From Pantoea nemavictus (lineage in GTDB: Bacteria > Pseudomonadota > Gammaproteobacteria > Enterobacterales > Enterobacteriaceae): DNA of 64,000 nt. Shown here piece after piece: positions 18,039-27,104 of the stretch. How positions within the stretch are numbered: position 1 is the first letter of the stretch; each line of letters opens with the position of its first letter. The notes beneath the pieces were generated by a model. That model was not told the origin of the DNA, searched no databases, and saw only the letters and a list, made by a program, of their open reading frames with translations. The translations under genes were made by a program, and so were the position numbers. The stretch lies in assembly GCF_037479095.1 (NCBI RefSeq), contig NZ_JBBGZW010000001.1:372001-436000 (forward strand), in the 5' to 3' direction.

Positions 18039-19027
18039 GCCATCCAGCGCTGCATCTCGGCCAGTGGCCGCGTGCCGTCCAGCGCATTGGCTGCATGCAG
18101 ATTAAAACAGGCGCAGGTATGCGCCAGCCGCAGTGTGTCCGTCAGCGACCAGCCTTCATGGCTGGCGTATAACACTCCCGCACAAAACGCATCGCCCGCC
18201 CCCACGCTGCCAACAATCTCTTCTGGCGCTAAGCACCATGCAGGTTGCCAACACCCTTCTCCGTCCGCTTGCTGGCCCCACGCGCCTTCCGGCGCATGAA
18301 TCACCACCCGCTGGCGCACGCCTTGCTGCAGCAACCACGTCGCCGCCTCGGCAAACGCGGCGGGTGCAGCCAGTCCTTGCGGTGTGCGCAAACTGACGCC
18401 CGTGAGCGCTTGCGCTTCCAGTTCGTTAATGACCAGATAATCGAGCCAGCGCAGCGCGGGTACCACCAGCGGACGATACTCGCCGACGCGCGACACCAAA
18501 TCGAGTGAAGTGAGATAACCACGCTGCTGCATCTGTGCCAGCAGCCGTGCGCTGCGCGTACCGAACTCGGCATCGGGCACATCAAGGCTATCGAGCAGCA
18601 GCAAATAGCCGAGGTGAAAAATGCGGTGCGAGGTGGTGACAGCCGCGAAATGCGGCAAATCGAGCTGACCATTGGCGCCGCGCGCGTGGAAGAAGGTGCG
18701 CTGGCCATCCGGCGTGGTCATCACCTGCGTCATCGCGGTGTTGATGCTTCGGGTGCGCAGCACAAACTGGCGATCGATATGATGCTCGTCCAGCAACTGC
18801 AGGATGAAGTCGCCATCGCTGTCCTCACCAATCATACCAACGCCCGCCAGCGGCAGATTTACCTGCATGCGCGCCAGAGTGAACAGCACGTTGAGCGCGG
18901 CACCGCCGCTGCTTTTTTCACTGTGCTGAATATCCGCCAGCCAGCCCTGATCCGGCCAGTGGCTGATTCGCTGAACGTGATCCACCAGCATGCTACCCGC
19001 CCCGATGATGCCGCTACGCCCCTCCAT
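17975..19027 (-). CDS. PfkB-family sugar kinase
   Basis: A 350-residue ribokinase-fold kinase. The N-terminal GGAALNVLFTLARM (substrate glycines) and the C-terminal VGSVGAGDAFCAGVL, with the catalytic Asp in GAGD, are both present. ATP-dependent phosphorylation of a ketose is the expected reaction. The ATG at 19027 follows the aldolase stop by one base, with GGGAGG ahead, so the genes are coupled. With the isomerase and aldolase next door it probably makes a ketose 1-phosphate or ketose bisphosphate precursor for the aldolase. It is the last gene of the sugar operon; its tail overlaps the response-regulator gene. Confidence 0.88.
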   Translation of the reverse strand: MEGRSGIIGAGSMLVDHVQRISHWPDQGWLADIQHSEKSSGGAALNVLFTLARMQVNLPLAGVGMIGEDSDGDFILQLLDEHHIDRQFVLRTRSINTAMTQVMTTPDGQRTFFHARGANGQLDLPHFAAVTTSHRIFHLGYLLLLDSLDVPDAEFGTRSARLLAQMQQRGYLTSLDLVSRVGEYRPLVVPALRWLDYLVINELEAQALTGVSLRTPQGLAAPAAFAEAATWLLQQGVRQRVVIHAPEGAWGQQADGEGCWQPAWCLAPEEIVGSVGAGDAFCAGVLYASHEGWSLTDTLRLAHTCACFNLHAANALDGTRPLAEMQRWMAQAICVSRAADEGRITSAEKT

Positions 19028-19028
19028 C

Positions 19029-19889
19029 TCAGGCCCTCCCGGCGCTGCCAAATACCTGCATCTGTTGCGCCACCACGTTGGCGATATTGCGCTCCACCGC
19101 CATCAGCAACTCGGCGAAGGCGTCGTAGCGCGCATCACGCTCGGTGATTTGCGTTTCAATCGCTCCGAGCGCCGCCTGCGACATGCCGGTATAGAAGTTA
19201 ATTTTGTTGATGCCGAGGCTGATAGCACGCCGGAAATCGGCATCGCTAATCCCGGATCCGCCATGCAGCACCAGCGGAATGCCGGCCGTAGAACGAATCG
19301 CCGCCAATCGGTCGAAGTCGAGCTTCGGTTCGCCTTTATATTTGCCGTGCGCATTGCCAATCGCGACTGCCAGACAATCAATACCGGTCGAGTGGACGAA
19401 ATCAGCGGCCTGCGCCGGATCGGTGAATTTATTACTATCGGCCTCACCAAACAGTGCGCCACCTTCATCGCCGCCTACCGCGCCGAGCTCTGCCTCCACC
19501 GATACGCCGAGCGCGTGGCACATCTTCACCACTTCACGCGTCTGACGCACGTTTTCGTCGTAGCTGAGCGTCGATCCATCAAACATCACTGAGGTAAAGC
19601 CGAGGCGAATCGCCTGCATTACCGCTTCAAAATGCAAGCCGTGATCGAGATGCAGCACCACCGGAATATCGTGCAGCGCTGCTTCGGTGCGTACCGCCGC
19701 TACCAACGATTCGAGGCTGACATATTTAAAATGCACCTCGGCAATACTGATAATAAACGGTGAGCGCTGCTGCTCAGCAGCCTGATACAGCGCGCGCAGG
19801 AAATGCGTGTCGAGGACGTTAAACGCGCCGAGCGCGTAACCATTTTGTTGCGCATGGGCTAAGCCCTGCGCCAGGGAGATCAGTGCCAT
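19029..19889 (-). CDS. Class II ketose-(bis)phosphate aldolase
   Basis: A 286-residue zinc aldolase of the FbaA/GatY/YdjI type. Metal ligands and active-site segments: LHLDHGLHFE (Asp and His), VEAELGAVGG, AIGNAHGKYKG (His), LVLHGGSGI (His) and NFYTGMS. It cleaves a ketose phosphate to DHAP and an aldehyde. The tight glycine/serine layout resembles E. coli YdjI-like and tagatose-type aldolases rather than glycolytic FbaA, fitting a peripheral sugar pathway. It starts 11 bp after the isomerase gene ends. Confidence 0.9.
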   Translation of the reverse strand: MALISLAQGLAHAQQNGYALGAFNVLDTHFLRALYQAAEQQRSPFIISIAEVHFKYVSLESLVAAVRTEAALHDIPVVLHLDHGLHFEAVMQAIRLGFTSVMFDGSTLSYDENVRQTREVVKMCHALGVSVEAELGAVGGDEGGALFGEADSNKFTDPAQAADFVHSTGIDCLAVAIGNAHGKYKGEPKLDFDRLAAIRSTAGIPLVLHGGSGISDADFRRAISLGINKINFYTGMSQAALGAIETQITERDARYDAFAELLMAVERNIANVVAQQMQVFGSAGRA

Positions 19890-19900
19890 GATGCGCTCCT

Positions 19901-20584
19901 TTATGCCAGCCAGCGGTGATATTCGTTACACAGCAGCCAGCGCGGTTCTTCATCTTCATCAAGCGGATTGAACCGCGCCAGCGGCGTGAGAAATACGTTG
20001 TCATGTTCGTCGTCGTTGGGCATCGAGACTTCACCCACCAGCACATCGCCGTAGCCCTCTTCGCCCCAGAAGCTGTGCCAGATGCCGGGCAGCAAGGTGA
20101 CGCTTTCGCCGGGCGATAAGCGTAACTGCGAGCCAGCAGCATGGGTTTGGCGGATGCCATCGAGCGTGACGTCCACTGCCGTATCCGCCAGTTGATTACC
20201 AGCGCGGTTATGCAGTGTGACGATCAGATTGCCGCCGCCGCGATTGATGATGTCTTCCATCTTTTGCGGGTGATAATGCATCGGCGTTAGCTGCCCTTCG
20301 CGCACATGCATAATCTTCTCCGCGTAGGGCTTGCCCCACGGCTGCCCCCCGCGCGAGCCGTTGCGCAGCGTGAACAGGGTTAAACCGGTTTGATTAAAAT
20401 CGTCGGCGCCGAAGCTAGTGACGTCCCAGCCGAGGTGCAGTGCCAGCAGTTCGCCAGCATGGTGTTTATCCAGCGCGCGCCACTGGCTGAGGCCGTAATC
20501 GGCCCATGGCGGCAGATGCACATCCTGACGCATAAAGAATTCGCGGGTACGTTGTAAGATCGCATTCACTTCAGAGCGTTGCAT
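19901..20584 (-). CDS. D-lyxose ketol-isomerase
   Basis: A 227-residue cupin-type isomerase matching the D-lyxose isomerase family (EC 5.3.1.15), which interconverts D-lyxose and D-xylulose and usually also D-mannose and D-fructose. Metal-binding residues are visible in MHYHPQKMEDIINRGGG and in GIWHSFWGEEG. GGAG precedes the ATG. It lies between the transporter genes and the aldolase/kinase pair. The true substrate of the operon may be another aldose accepted by this family. Confidence 0.9.
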   Translation of the reverse strand: MQRSEVNAILQRTREFFMRQDVHLPPWADYGLSQWRALDKHHAGELLALHLGWDVTSFGADDFNQTGLTLFTLRNGSRGGQPWGKPYAEKIMHVREGQLTPMHYHPQKMEDIINRGGGNLIVTLHNRAGNQLADTAVDVTLDGIRQTHAAGSQLRLSPGESVTLLPGIWHSFWGEEGYGDVLVGEVSMPNDDEHDNVFLTPLARFNPLDEDEEPRWLLCNEYHRWLA

Positions 20585-20616
20585 TGGCTCCTCCTTTTTT
20601 AGGTGAGTGCGCGCTG

Positions 20617-20739
20617 GCCCTCACCCTAACCCTCTCCCGCTGGCGGGAGAGGGAATGAAGAGGTGGAGCAAACGTAAAACTTTCAACTCTCTCGGGCAGC
20701 CCCCTCGCCCGCTTGCGGGAGAGGGCTGGAGTGAGGGAA
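20617..20739. repeat. CCCTCTCCCGC-type palindromic repeats (two hairpins)
   Basis: Two hairpins of the form CCCTCTCCCGC-GCGGGAGAGGG face each other between the binding-protein gene and the isomerase gene. The same type of hairpin recurs at 62.85-63.05 kb between cbl and nac. No gene is present; it probably acts at the mRNA level. Confidence 0.65.
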
Positions 20740-20747
20740 AACCGCAA

Positions 20748-21686
20748 TTATTTCACCGTCCAGCCCTTGTAGCCGCTAACGCTGTTGCGATCGATCATCG
20801 TCACCGGGATCAACACCGGCTTATCCGGCGCCGGTTTGCCCTGCAGAATGTCGTAACCGATCTCTACCGCTTTCGCCGCCATCACCTGCGGATCCTGCGC
20901 TGGCGTCGCAACGAACAGCGAGCCTTTGCGTTTCAGCGCCTCTTCACCGTCAGGCGATCCATCGACGCCCACAATAAAGAACTCATTACGCTGCGCCTGT
21001 TTCGCCGCTAAATCGGCGCCAATCGCGGTGGGGTCGTTGATGGCAAACACCGCATCAATCTTCGGATTGGCCGACAGCAGGCCAGTCATCACCTCCAGCC
21101 CCCCTTCGCGGCTGCCTTTGGCGTTCTGGTTATAGGAGAGCAGTTTGATATCCGGATGGGTTTTCAGCTCGGTCATGCAGCCTTCCACGCGATTCTGCAC
21201 CGCCGAAACCGGCGGCCCGTTAATGATCACCACGTTGCCTTTGGCCTTCAGACGATCGGAAATGTATTTACACGCCATCGCACCGGCGGCGGTGTTATCG
21301 GATGTGATGGTGGCGTTGGCGCCATCTGCCGCCACGTCCACCGCCACCACCACAATGCCGGCATCACGCGCACGTTTCACCGCAGGCGCAATACCTTTGG
21401 AATCGGCGGCGTTGAGGATAATCATGTCCACTTTGGCGGCGATAAAGTTATCAATCTGCCCCACCTGCTGGCCAAGATCGTAACCGCTCGACACCAGCGT
21501 CACGTTGACTTTATCGCCCGCCAGCTCCCGCGCCTTAAGCTCCGCGCCTTTAGTGATCTGCACGAAGAACGGGTTGGCGAGATCGCCGACCGTCACGCCG
21601 ATAGATTTCAGTTCTTTTGCCTGAGCCACGCCAGCACTGAACAGCGTCGCCGCCAGCAGCCCGGTTACAATCGGATTAAAACGCAT
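20748..21686 (-). CDS. Ribose-type sugar-binding protein (RbsB-like)
   Basis: A 312-residue periplasmic binding protein. The start at 21686 gives a signal peptide (MRFNPIVTGLLAATLFSAGV, cut near AQA-KEL). Typical pentose/hexose-binding features: GVTVGDLANPFFVQITKGAE, NAADSKGIAPAVKRARDAGI, VDVAADGANATITSDN and INDPTAIGAD. The reading frame continues upstream to 21785, but that part comes from the 139-bp repeat. Partner of the ATPase and permease directly upstream in the operon. Confidence 0.92.
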   Translation of the reverse strand: MRFNPIVTGLLAATLFSAGVAQAKELKSIGVTVGDLANPFFVQITKGAELKARELAGDKVNVTLVSSGYDLGQQVGQIDNFIAAKVDMIILNAADSKGIAPAVKRARDAGIVVVAVDVAADGANATITSDNTAAGAMACKYISDRLKAKGNVVIINGPPVSAVQNRVEGCMTELKTHPDIKLLSYNQNAKGSREGGLEVMTGLLSANPKIDAVFAINDPTAIGADLAAKQAQRNEFFIVGVDGSPDGEEALKRKGSLFVATPAQDPQVMAAKAVEIGYDILQGKPAPDKPVLIPVTMIDRNSVSGYKGWTVK

Positions 21687-21724
21687 AGTCGATGTTCTCC
21701 TGCTTATTTTGGTTTTTATGATGA

Positions 21725-21863
21725 GTGCTCGCTGTCCCCCATCCCAGCCTTCCCCCGCAAGCGGGGGAAGGAGACGCTGCCACATGCCACTTCAAAACTC
21801 ACATATGGCAGCATCTTCCTCCCCCATTAATGGGGGAGGACCGAGGAGGGGGACAGCCGGCAC
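21725..21863. repeat. 139-bp MITE-like palindromic element, copy A
   Basis: The ends GTGCTCGCTGTCCCC and GGGGACAGCCGGCAC are near-perfect inverted repeats, and the interior has two strong hairpins (TTCCCCCGC-GCGGGGGAA and CTCCCCCATTAATGGGGGAG). A second copy of exactly the same length lies at 28845-28983. Both sit between a periplasmic-binding-protein gene and a permease gene. Confidence 0.85.
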
Positions 21864-21871
21864 GTTACAAC

Positions 21872-22855
21872 TCAACTCACGTGATGCCGTGTCCGATACT
21901 TATCTATCAGCACCGCGATAATGATCACCGCGCCCTTAATCACTAACTGCCAGAAATACGACACGCCCATCAGCGTCATGCCATTGTTCAGCGTGGCGAT
22001 AATCAGCGCACCAATCAGCGTGCCGGTAATCGTGCCGATGCCACCAACAAAGCTGGTGCCGCCGAGAATCACCGCTGCAATTGCATCCAGCTCATAACCG
22101 ACGCCGAGATTGCCGTTGGCGCTGTACAAGCGCGAGGCGCTCATCAGTCCGCCGAGTCCGGACAGCAACCCACTCATGGCGTAGACAAACAGCAGCACCA
22201 CGCCGACTTTGATGCCGGTCAGACGCGCGGCCTGCACGTTGCCGCCTACCGCATAGATGTGCACGCCAAGCGTGGTGCGACGCAGAATGAACCAGCACAG
22301 CGCAATCACCGCAAAGGCGATAATGATCAGCCACGGCACCGGCCCAAGGTAGCCATTGCCGATCCACTCAAAGTTAATATCGGAGTTAATTACCGTGGTG
22401 CCGTCAGCCAGCAGATAGGCCGCACCGCGCAGTGCGGTATAGGTGCCCAGCGTGACAATGAAGGGCGGCAGCCCAGCCCACGCCACCAAAATGCCGTTGA
22501 ACAACCCCATAATCAGCCCGGCACCCAAGGCCGCCGGAATGGTGAGCGACGCGAAAGCGGGATCGAGCGACACCACCATCGCCACCACCGCCGTAGTGCC
22601 GAGCATCGATCCCACCGATAAATCAATCCCGCCGGTAAGAATCACAAAGGTCATGCCCGCCGCCAGCACGATGTTGATCGACGCCTGGCGCGTAATATTC
22701 AGCAGATTGCCCTCGGTGAAGAAGTTCGGCGTGACAAAGCCAAACACCGCCACGATCAGGATAAGAATCGGCAGGATGCCGACGGTTTGCAGCAGGTCGC
22801 TCATTAACGCGCGCTTCAGCGTTGGGCTTTTTACGCGTGCGGATTCACTGGTCAT
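21872..22855 (-). CDS. Ribose-type ABC transporter permease (RbsC-like)
   Basis: A 327-residue permease with about eight to ten membrane segments. It contains the RbsC/AraH motif LAAGMTFVILTGGIDLSVGS, then GLPPFIVTLGT, and GGTSFVGGIGTITGTLIGA near the end. It forms the pore (probably as a dimer) for the binding protein downstream. It follows the ATPase gene by 10 bp and is separated from the binding-protein gene by the 139-bp repeat. Confidence 0.93.
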   Translation of the reverse strand: MTSESARVKSPTLKRALMSDLLQTVGILPILILIVAVFGFVTPNFFTEGNLLNITRQASINIVLAAGMTFVILTGGIDLSVGSMLGTTAVVAMVVSLDPAFASLTIPAALGAGLIMGLFNGILVAWAGLPPFIVTLGTYTALRGAAYLLADGTTVINSDINFEWIGNGYLGPVPWLIIIAFAVIALCWFILRRTTLGVHIYAVGGNVQAARLTGIKVGVVLLFVYAMSGLLSGLGGLMSASRLYSANGNLGVGYELDAIAAVILGGTSFVGGIGTITGTLIGALIIATLNNGMTLMGVSYFWQLVIKGAVIIIAVLIDKYRTRHHVS

Positions 22856-22865
22856 TGCGCTCTCC

Positions 22866-24371
22866 TCAGGCCTGAACCGGCTGCGCGCCGGTGGCCAGTG
22901 TCATAATGTTTTCCTGGCTGATCTCTGCCCCACTCAACTCGCCGGCAATCGATCCCTCGCGCATCACATATACGCGGTCGCTCATGCCCACCACTTCCGG
23001 CAATTCGCTGGAGATCATCAAAATCGCCACGCCCTGCTGCGCCATCTGCTGCATCATGCGGTAGATTTCGCTTTTGGCGCCGACATCCACGCCGCGCGTC
23101 GGCTCGTCGAGAATCAGGATGCGCGGTGCAATCGCCACCCAGCGTGAAATCAACAGCTTCTGCTGATTTCCGCCGGACAAACCGCCGGCGCGCACCTGCG
23201 CATGCGGCACGCGAATGTTCAGGGCATCAATCGCTTCGCTGGCGATGGTCTGCCCTTTGCGCCGGTTCAGCAGGCCGTAACTGGCATCGCGCTCCAGCGT
23301 CGCCATCACAATGTTGTCCTGCGCCGCCAGTTCGAGGAACAGGCCTTGCTCTTTACGGTTCTCGGTGAGAAAGCCGATACCGCGCGCAATCGCGTCACGT
23401 GGAGAGTGAATCTGCACCTTTTCCCCGTCGATCCAGATCTCGCCGCCGCTCGGTTTATGCACGCCGAAAATCAGCTGCGCCAGCTCGCTGCGCCCGGCAC
23501 CGACCAGGCCCGCCAGGCCGACGATCTCGCCGGCGCGCACCACTAAGCTGCTGGGGCGGACTTTGTGTTTGTCGCACAGGTGATTGACCGCCAACCGGAT
23601 GTCGCCGAGCGGAATAGTGCGGTCTTTGTTAAACAGGTCGCTGAGCGGGCGGCCAACCATCATGCGCACCAGCTCGCTGGCGTTGAGCTGTTCACGCGTC
23701 AGGCTGCCGACATACTCACCGTCGCGCAGCACGCTGACGCGATCCGAGAGTTCATACACTTCCGCCATGCGGTGGCTGATATAGATGATCGCCATACCTT
23801 CGCTGCGCAGACGTTTTATCAGCGCAAACAGCTGCTCTGTTTCGCGATTCGACAGCGCTGCGGTAGGTTCATCCATTACCAGAATGCGGCTGTTGCGGTG
23901 CAGCGCGCGGGCGATTTCCACCTGCTGCTGCTCGGCAATACTGAGACGGCTGACCAAATCGGTGGCGTTGAACTGTGCGCCCAGGCGATCGATCACCCGC
24001 TGCGCCTCCTCCGCCATCTGGCGACGCTTCACCAGCCCGCCGCGCGTGATTTCACTGCCGAGAAAGATGTTTTCTGCCACCGTCAGATTCGGTGCCAGAT
24101 TGATCTCCTGATAAATCAGTGTGATGCCTGCCGCCAACGCCTCTTTTGGGCCTTTAATGGCATACGGCTGGCCGTCGATAAGAATTTCCCCGCTGCTGGC
24201 GGTATAGGCACCGGCCAGAATTTTCATCAGTGTACTTTTGCCTGCGCCGTTTTCGCCCATCAGCGCATGCACTTCACCGGGCCACACCGTGAGATCCACG
24301 CCCTTAAGCGCATAGAAATTGCCAAAGCGCCGGGTGATACCACGCATCGAGAGTATCGGAGTGCCGTCCAT
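22866..24371 (-). CDS. Ribose-type ABC transporter ATPase, tandem domains (RbsA-like)
   Basis: A 501-residue protein of two fused nucleotide-binding domains. The first has Walker [10 protein letters not shown], signature [15 protein letters not shown] and Walker [13 protein letters not shown]. The second has the usual degenerate Walker [10 protein letters not shown], signature [14 protein letters not shown] and Walker [15 protein letters not shown]. It is the first gene of the sugar operon. It is divergent from the hybrid histidine kinase, sharing a 144-bp upstream gap. Confidence 0.93.
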   Translation of the reverse strand: MDGTPILSMRGITRRFGNFYALKGVDLTVWPGEVHALMGENGAGKSTLMKILAGAYTASSGEILIDGQPYAIKGPKEALAAGITLIYQEINLAPNLTVAENIFLGSEITRGGLVKRRQMAEEAQRVIDRLGAQFNATDLVSRLSIAEQQQVEIARALHRNSRILVMDEPTAALSNRETEQLFALIKRLRSEGMAIIYISHRMAEVYELSDRVSVLRDGEYVGSLTREQLNASELVRMMVGRPLSDLFNKDRTIPLGDIRLAVNHLCDKHKVRPSSLVVRAGEIVGLAGLVGAGRSELAQLIFGVHKPSGGEIWIDGEKVQIHSPRDAIARGIGFLTENRKEQGLFLELAAQDNIVMATLERDASYGLLNRRKGQTIASEAIDALNIRVPHAQVRAGGLSGGNQQKLLISRWVAIAPRILILDEPTRGVDVGAKSEIYRMMQQMAQQGVAILMISSELPEVVGMSDRVYVMREGSIAGELSGAEISQENIMTLATGAQPVQA

Positions 24372-24515
24372 TGAGAGGCTCCTGCTGGCAAAGGTTGCAG
24401 CGAGTAAAGCCTGTCCAGATAAATGGAAAATGTCAGCGACCGTTCATATTTGTCATATTTCGCCCCGCTCGCGCTTCTATACTCGCCGGGAGTTACGCGG
24501 TAAAAGGTGGCGAAA
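24372..24515. promoter_or_regulatory. Divergent control region, sugar operon and hybrid kinase
   Basis: This 144-bp gap must hold both promoters. Two TGTCA words (24431-24435 and 24451-24455) form a direct repeat 20 bp apart, a spacing suited to an OmpR-type dimer. A TATACT at 24478-24483 could be a -10 for the kinase gene but has no well-spaced -35. These are weak signals. Confidence 0.35.
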
Positions 24516-27104
24516 ATGAGTCACGGTCTGCACTGGCACGCTGGCGCGCGAAGTCGCCTGCTGCTGTTTAATCTGCTGGTAATGTCGGTGACGCTGGCGG
24601 TGAGCCTGGTGGCAATTTTTGGATTTCGCCACGCAGGTCACATTCAGGAACAGGCGCAGGCGCAAACCCTGGCCGATATGAACGGCAGCCTGGCGCTGGC
24701 ACGCGATACCGCCAACGTGGCGATCGCTGCCGTGCGCCTGTCGCAGGTGGTCGGTGCGCTGGAGTATCAGAGCGAATCGGCGCGCCTGCAGCAAACTCAA
24801 CTCGCGTTACAGCAGTCGCTGACGCTGCTGGCTCACGCGCCGCTCGCCGCGCAGCAGCCGCAACAGCTGACGCACATTCGTGAACGCAGCCAGATGCTGG
24901 AACAGAGCATTAATCAGCTCCTGCGCGCAGGTCATCAACGCCACTTGCAGCGCAACGTAATGCTGAGTGGCCTGTGGCAATCGCAGCTGCTGCTGAACCG
25001 AATTGATCTGCTCACGCAAGCCTATTCCCCTTCTGACGCGCTGCGCCAGCAAACGCACAGCTTATTAAGCGTAGCGATTCAATCTTCGGCACCGCAGGCG
25101 GCGGTGCAGCAGTTGCAATCGGTGCTGCGCCAGTGGCGAGCGTTAACGCTGAGCGGCGTGCTCAATATTCAGGTTCAGCGGTTGATCGCCACCAGCAGCG
25201 ACCTCTTGCCGGTGGCGCAGCAGCTGGAGCAGAGTGATATCGCCATCGCCTACGCCACCTACCGCATTAAAGCACTGGTGGCGATGCTCAACGACGACAT
25301 CACGCATTATGTGCAGCTGGTGGCGCAGCAGAGCGACGCACGCAGCGCGGTCACGCACGAAGAGCTGGATTCAATCATCGGTTTTATCGGCCTGTTTATG
25401 CTGCTGGCATTGCTGATCACCGGCTACGCCGGTTACTACATCTACCGTAATCTCGGTTCGAGCCTGACCGCCATCGCCCACGCCATGACGCGGCTGGCGC
25501 AGGGCGAAAAGAGCGTCAACGTGCCGGGCCTGGCGCGCCGCGATGAACTGGGCGATCTGGCGCGCGCCTTCAACGTGTTTGCCCGCAACACCGCCTCGCT
25601 GGCGCACACCTCGCGCCTGCTGAAAGAGAAAAGTAACCAGCTGGAATCCACTTTCCTCGCCATGCGCGATGGTTTTGCCTTGTTTGATAACAGCGGCCAG
25701 CTGGTGGTGTGGAATGCACAATATGCCGAGCTGCTGGGCATCGCGCCGCGTGAACTGCATCGCGGCTTGCACTATCAGCAGCTGCTAACCCGCGTCAATA
25801 TCCAGCTCAACGGGCTGGCGGATGCACAGGAAGTCCGCCTGGATGATGGGCGCACGCTGGAGCTGCGTTTCAGCCCGGTGCCGCGTCGTGGCATGGTGAA
25901 TACCGTGCTGGAGCGCACCACGCGTAAGGCACTGGAAGAGGCGCTGCTGCACAGCCAGAAGATGAAAGCCGTTGGCCAGCTAACCGGCGGACTGGCGCAT
26001 GACTTCAATAACCTGCTGGCGGTGATTATTGGCAGCCTGGCGCTAACCGTCGATCAGCTGCCGCCCGGCACGCTCGCAAGCCGCATCGAACGCGCCCGTC
26101 AGGCCGCCGACCGCGCGGCGCAGCTCACCCAGCGATTGCTGGCCTTCTCGCGCAAACAGGCGCTCTACCCGCGCGCGGTTGCGGTGGTGGAGCTGGTGGA
26201 TAATCTGCATTCGCTGTTGCAGCACGCGCTGCTGCCCGGTCAGCAGCTGGTGATCGATGCGCAGCGCCCCGGCTGGCCAGCGTGGATTGATGCCGGCCAG
26301 CTGGAGAACGCGTTGATCAATCTGGTGGTGAATGCGCGTGATGCCATGGCGCAACAGAGCGGGGAAATCCGTCTGCGCATCTGGAATCAACGCAAACAGG
26401 AGGCCGACGGCAAGCGCGATCGCGTCACCATTGAAGTGATCGACCACGGCTGCGGCATGTCGGCCGAGGTGCGCGAGCAGGTATTCGAGCCGTTCTTCAC
26501 CACCAAAGCCATCGGCAGCGGCAGCGGTTTGGGCTTATCGATGGTCTATGGTTTTGTGCGCCAGTCCGGCGGACAAATCGAGCTGGAAACCGCGCCCGGC
26601 CAGGGCACCACCGTGCGCCTGCTGCTGCCACGTGCACCCGAAGCGGCGCAGCCGCTCAGCGTGCCGCCGCCGTTAGTGCCGCAGCGCAGCAACGACCGGC
26701 TGGTGCTGGTGCTGGATGACGAGCCGACGGTGCGGCAAACGCTGTGCGAGCATCTGCATCAGCTCGGTTATCTGACGCTGGAGTGTGGCGATGGCGAAAG
26801 CGCCCTGGCGCTGCTGCGTCAGACGCCGGATATCGAACTGCTGATCAGTGATTTGATGCTGCCGGGCGGGATTAACGGCGCGGATGTAATTCGTCAGGCG
26901 CAGGCGCAGTGGCCGCAGCTGGCTACCGTGTTAATCAGCGGCCAGGATCTGCGCCAGACTCCGGTGACGCTGCCGCTGTGTGAGCGGCTGGCGAAACCCT
27001 GGCAGCAGGCGCAGCTGGTGCAGGCGCTAGAGCGCGCCTGGCAGCGCAGTGAACGGCTTAATCGCGCGCGGCAGGCTGCCACAGCGGCACCCCTTTCCCC
27101 GTGA
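24516..27104 (+). CDS. Hybrid sensor histidine kinase with HAMP, PAS and receiver
   Basis: An 862-residue membrane sensor. Domains in order: TM1 (about 15-35), a long helical periplasmic sensor (about 36-285), TM2 (IIGFIGLFMLLALLITGYAG), HAMP, a PAS-like part (LFDNSGQLVVWNAQYAELLG), HisKA with the phospho-His in GGLAHDFNNLLAVI, HATPase (NLVVNARDAM; GSGSGLGLSMVYGFV), and a C-terminal receiver with acceptor Asp in LLISDLMLPG. No HPt domain is seen. The ATG at 24516 (AAAGGTGG ahead) is preferred over GTG 24507. It is divergent from the sugar ABC operon. The OmpR-type regulator at 17.3 kb is the likely partner. The 3' end overlaps phnE by 47 bp. Confidence 0.9.
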   Translation: MSHGLHWHAGARSRLLLFNLLVMSVTLAVSLVAIFGFRHAGHIQEQAQAQTLADMNGSLALARDTANVAIAAVRLSQVVGALEYQSESARLQQTQLALQQSLTLLAHAPLAAQQPQQLTHIRERSQMLEQSINQLLRAGHQRHLQRNVMLSGLWQSQLLLNRIDLLTQAYSPSDALRQQTHSLLSVAIQSSAPQAAVQQLQSVLRQWRALTLSGVLNIQVQRLIATSSDLLPVAQQLEQSDIAIAYATYRIKALVAMLNDDITHYVQLVAQQSDARSAVTHEELDSIIGFIGLFMLLALLITGYAGYYIYRNLGSSLTAIAHAMTRLAQGEKSVNVPGLARRDELGDLARAFNVFARNTASLAHTSRLLKEKSNQLESTFLAMRDGFALFDNSGQLVVWNAQYAELLGIAPRELHRGLHYQQLLTRVNIQLNGLADAQEVRLDDGRTLELRFSPVPRRGMVNTVLERTTRKALEEALLHSQKMKAVGQLTGGLAHDFNNLLAVIIGSLALTVDQLPPGTLASRIERARQAADRAAQLTQRLLAFSRKQALYPRAVAVVELVDNLHSLLQHALLPGQQLVIDAQRPGWPAWIDAGQLENALINLVVNARDAMAQQSGEIRLRIWNQRKQEADGKRDRVTIEVIDHGCGMSAEVREQVFEPFFTTKAIGSGSGLGLSMVYGFVRQSGGQIELETAPGQGTTVRLLLPRAPEAAQPLSVPPPLVPQRSNDRLVLVLDDEPTVRQTLCEHLHQLGYLTLECGDGESALALLRQTPDIELLISDLMLPGGINGADVIRQAQAQWPQLATVLISGQDLRQTPVTLPLCERLAKPWQQAQLVQALERAWQRSERLNRARQAATAAPLSP

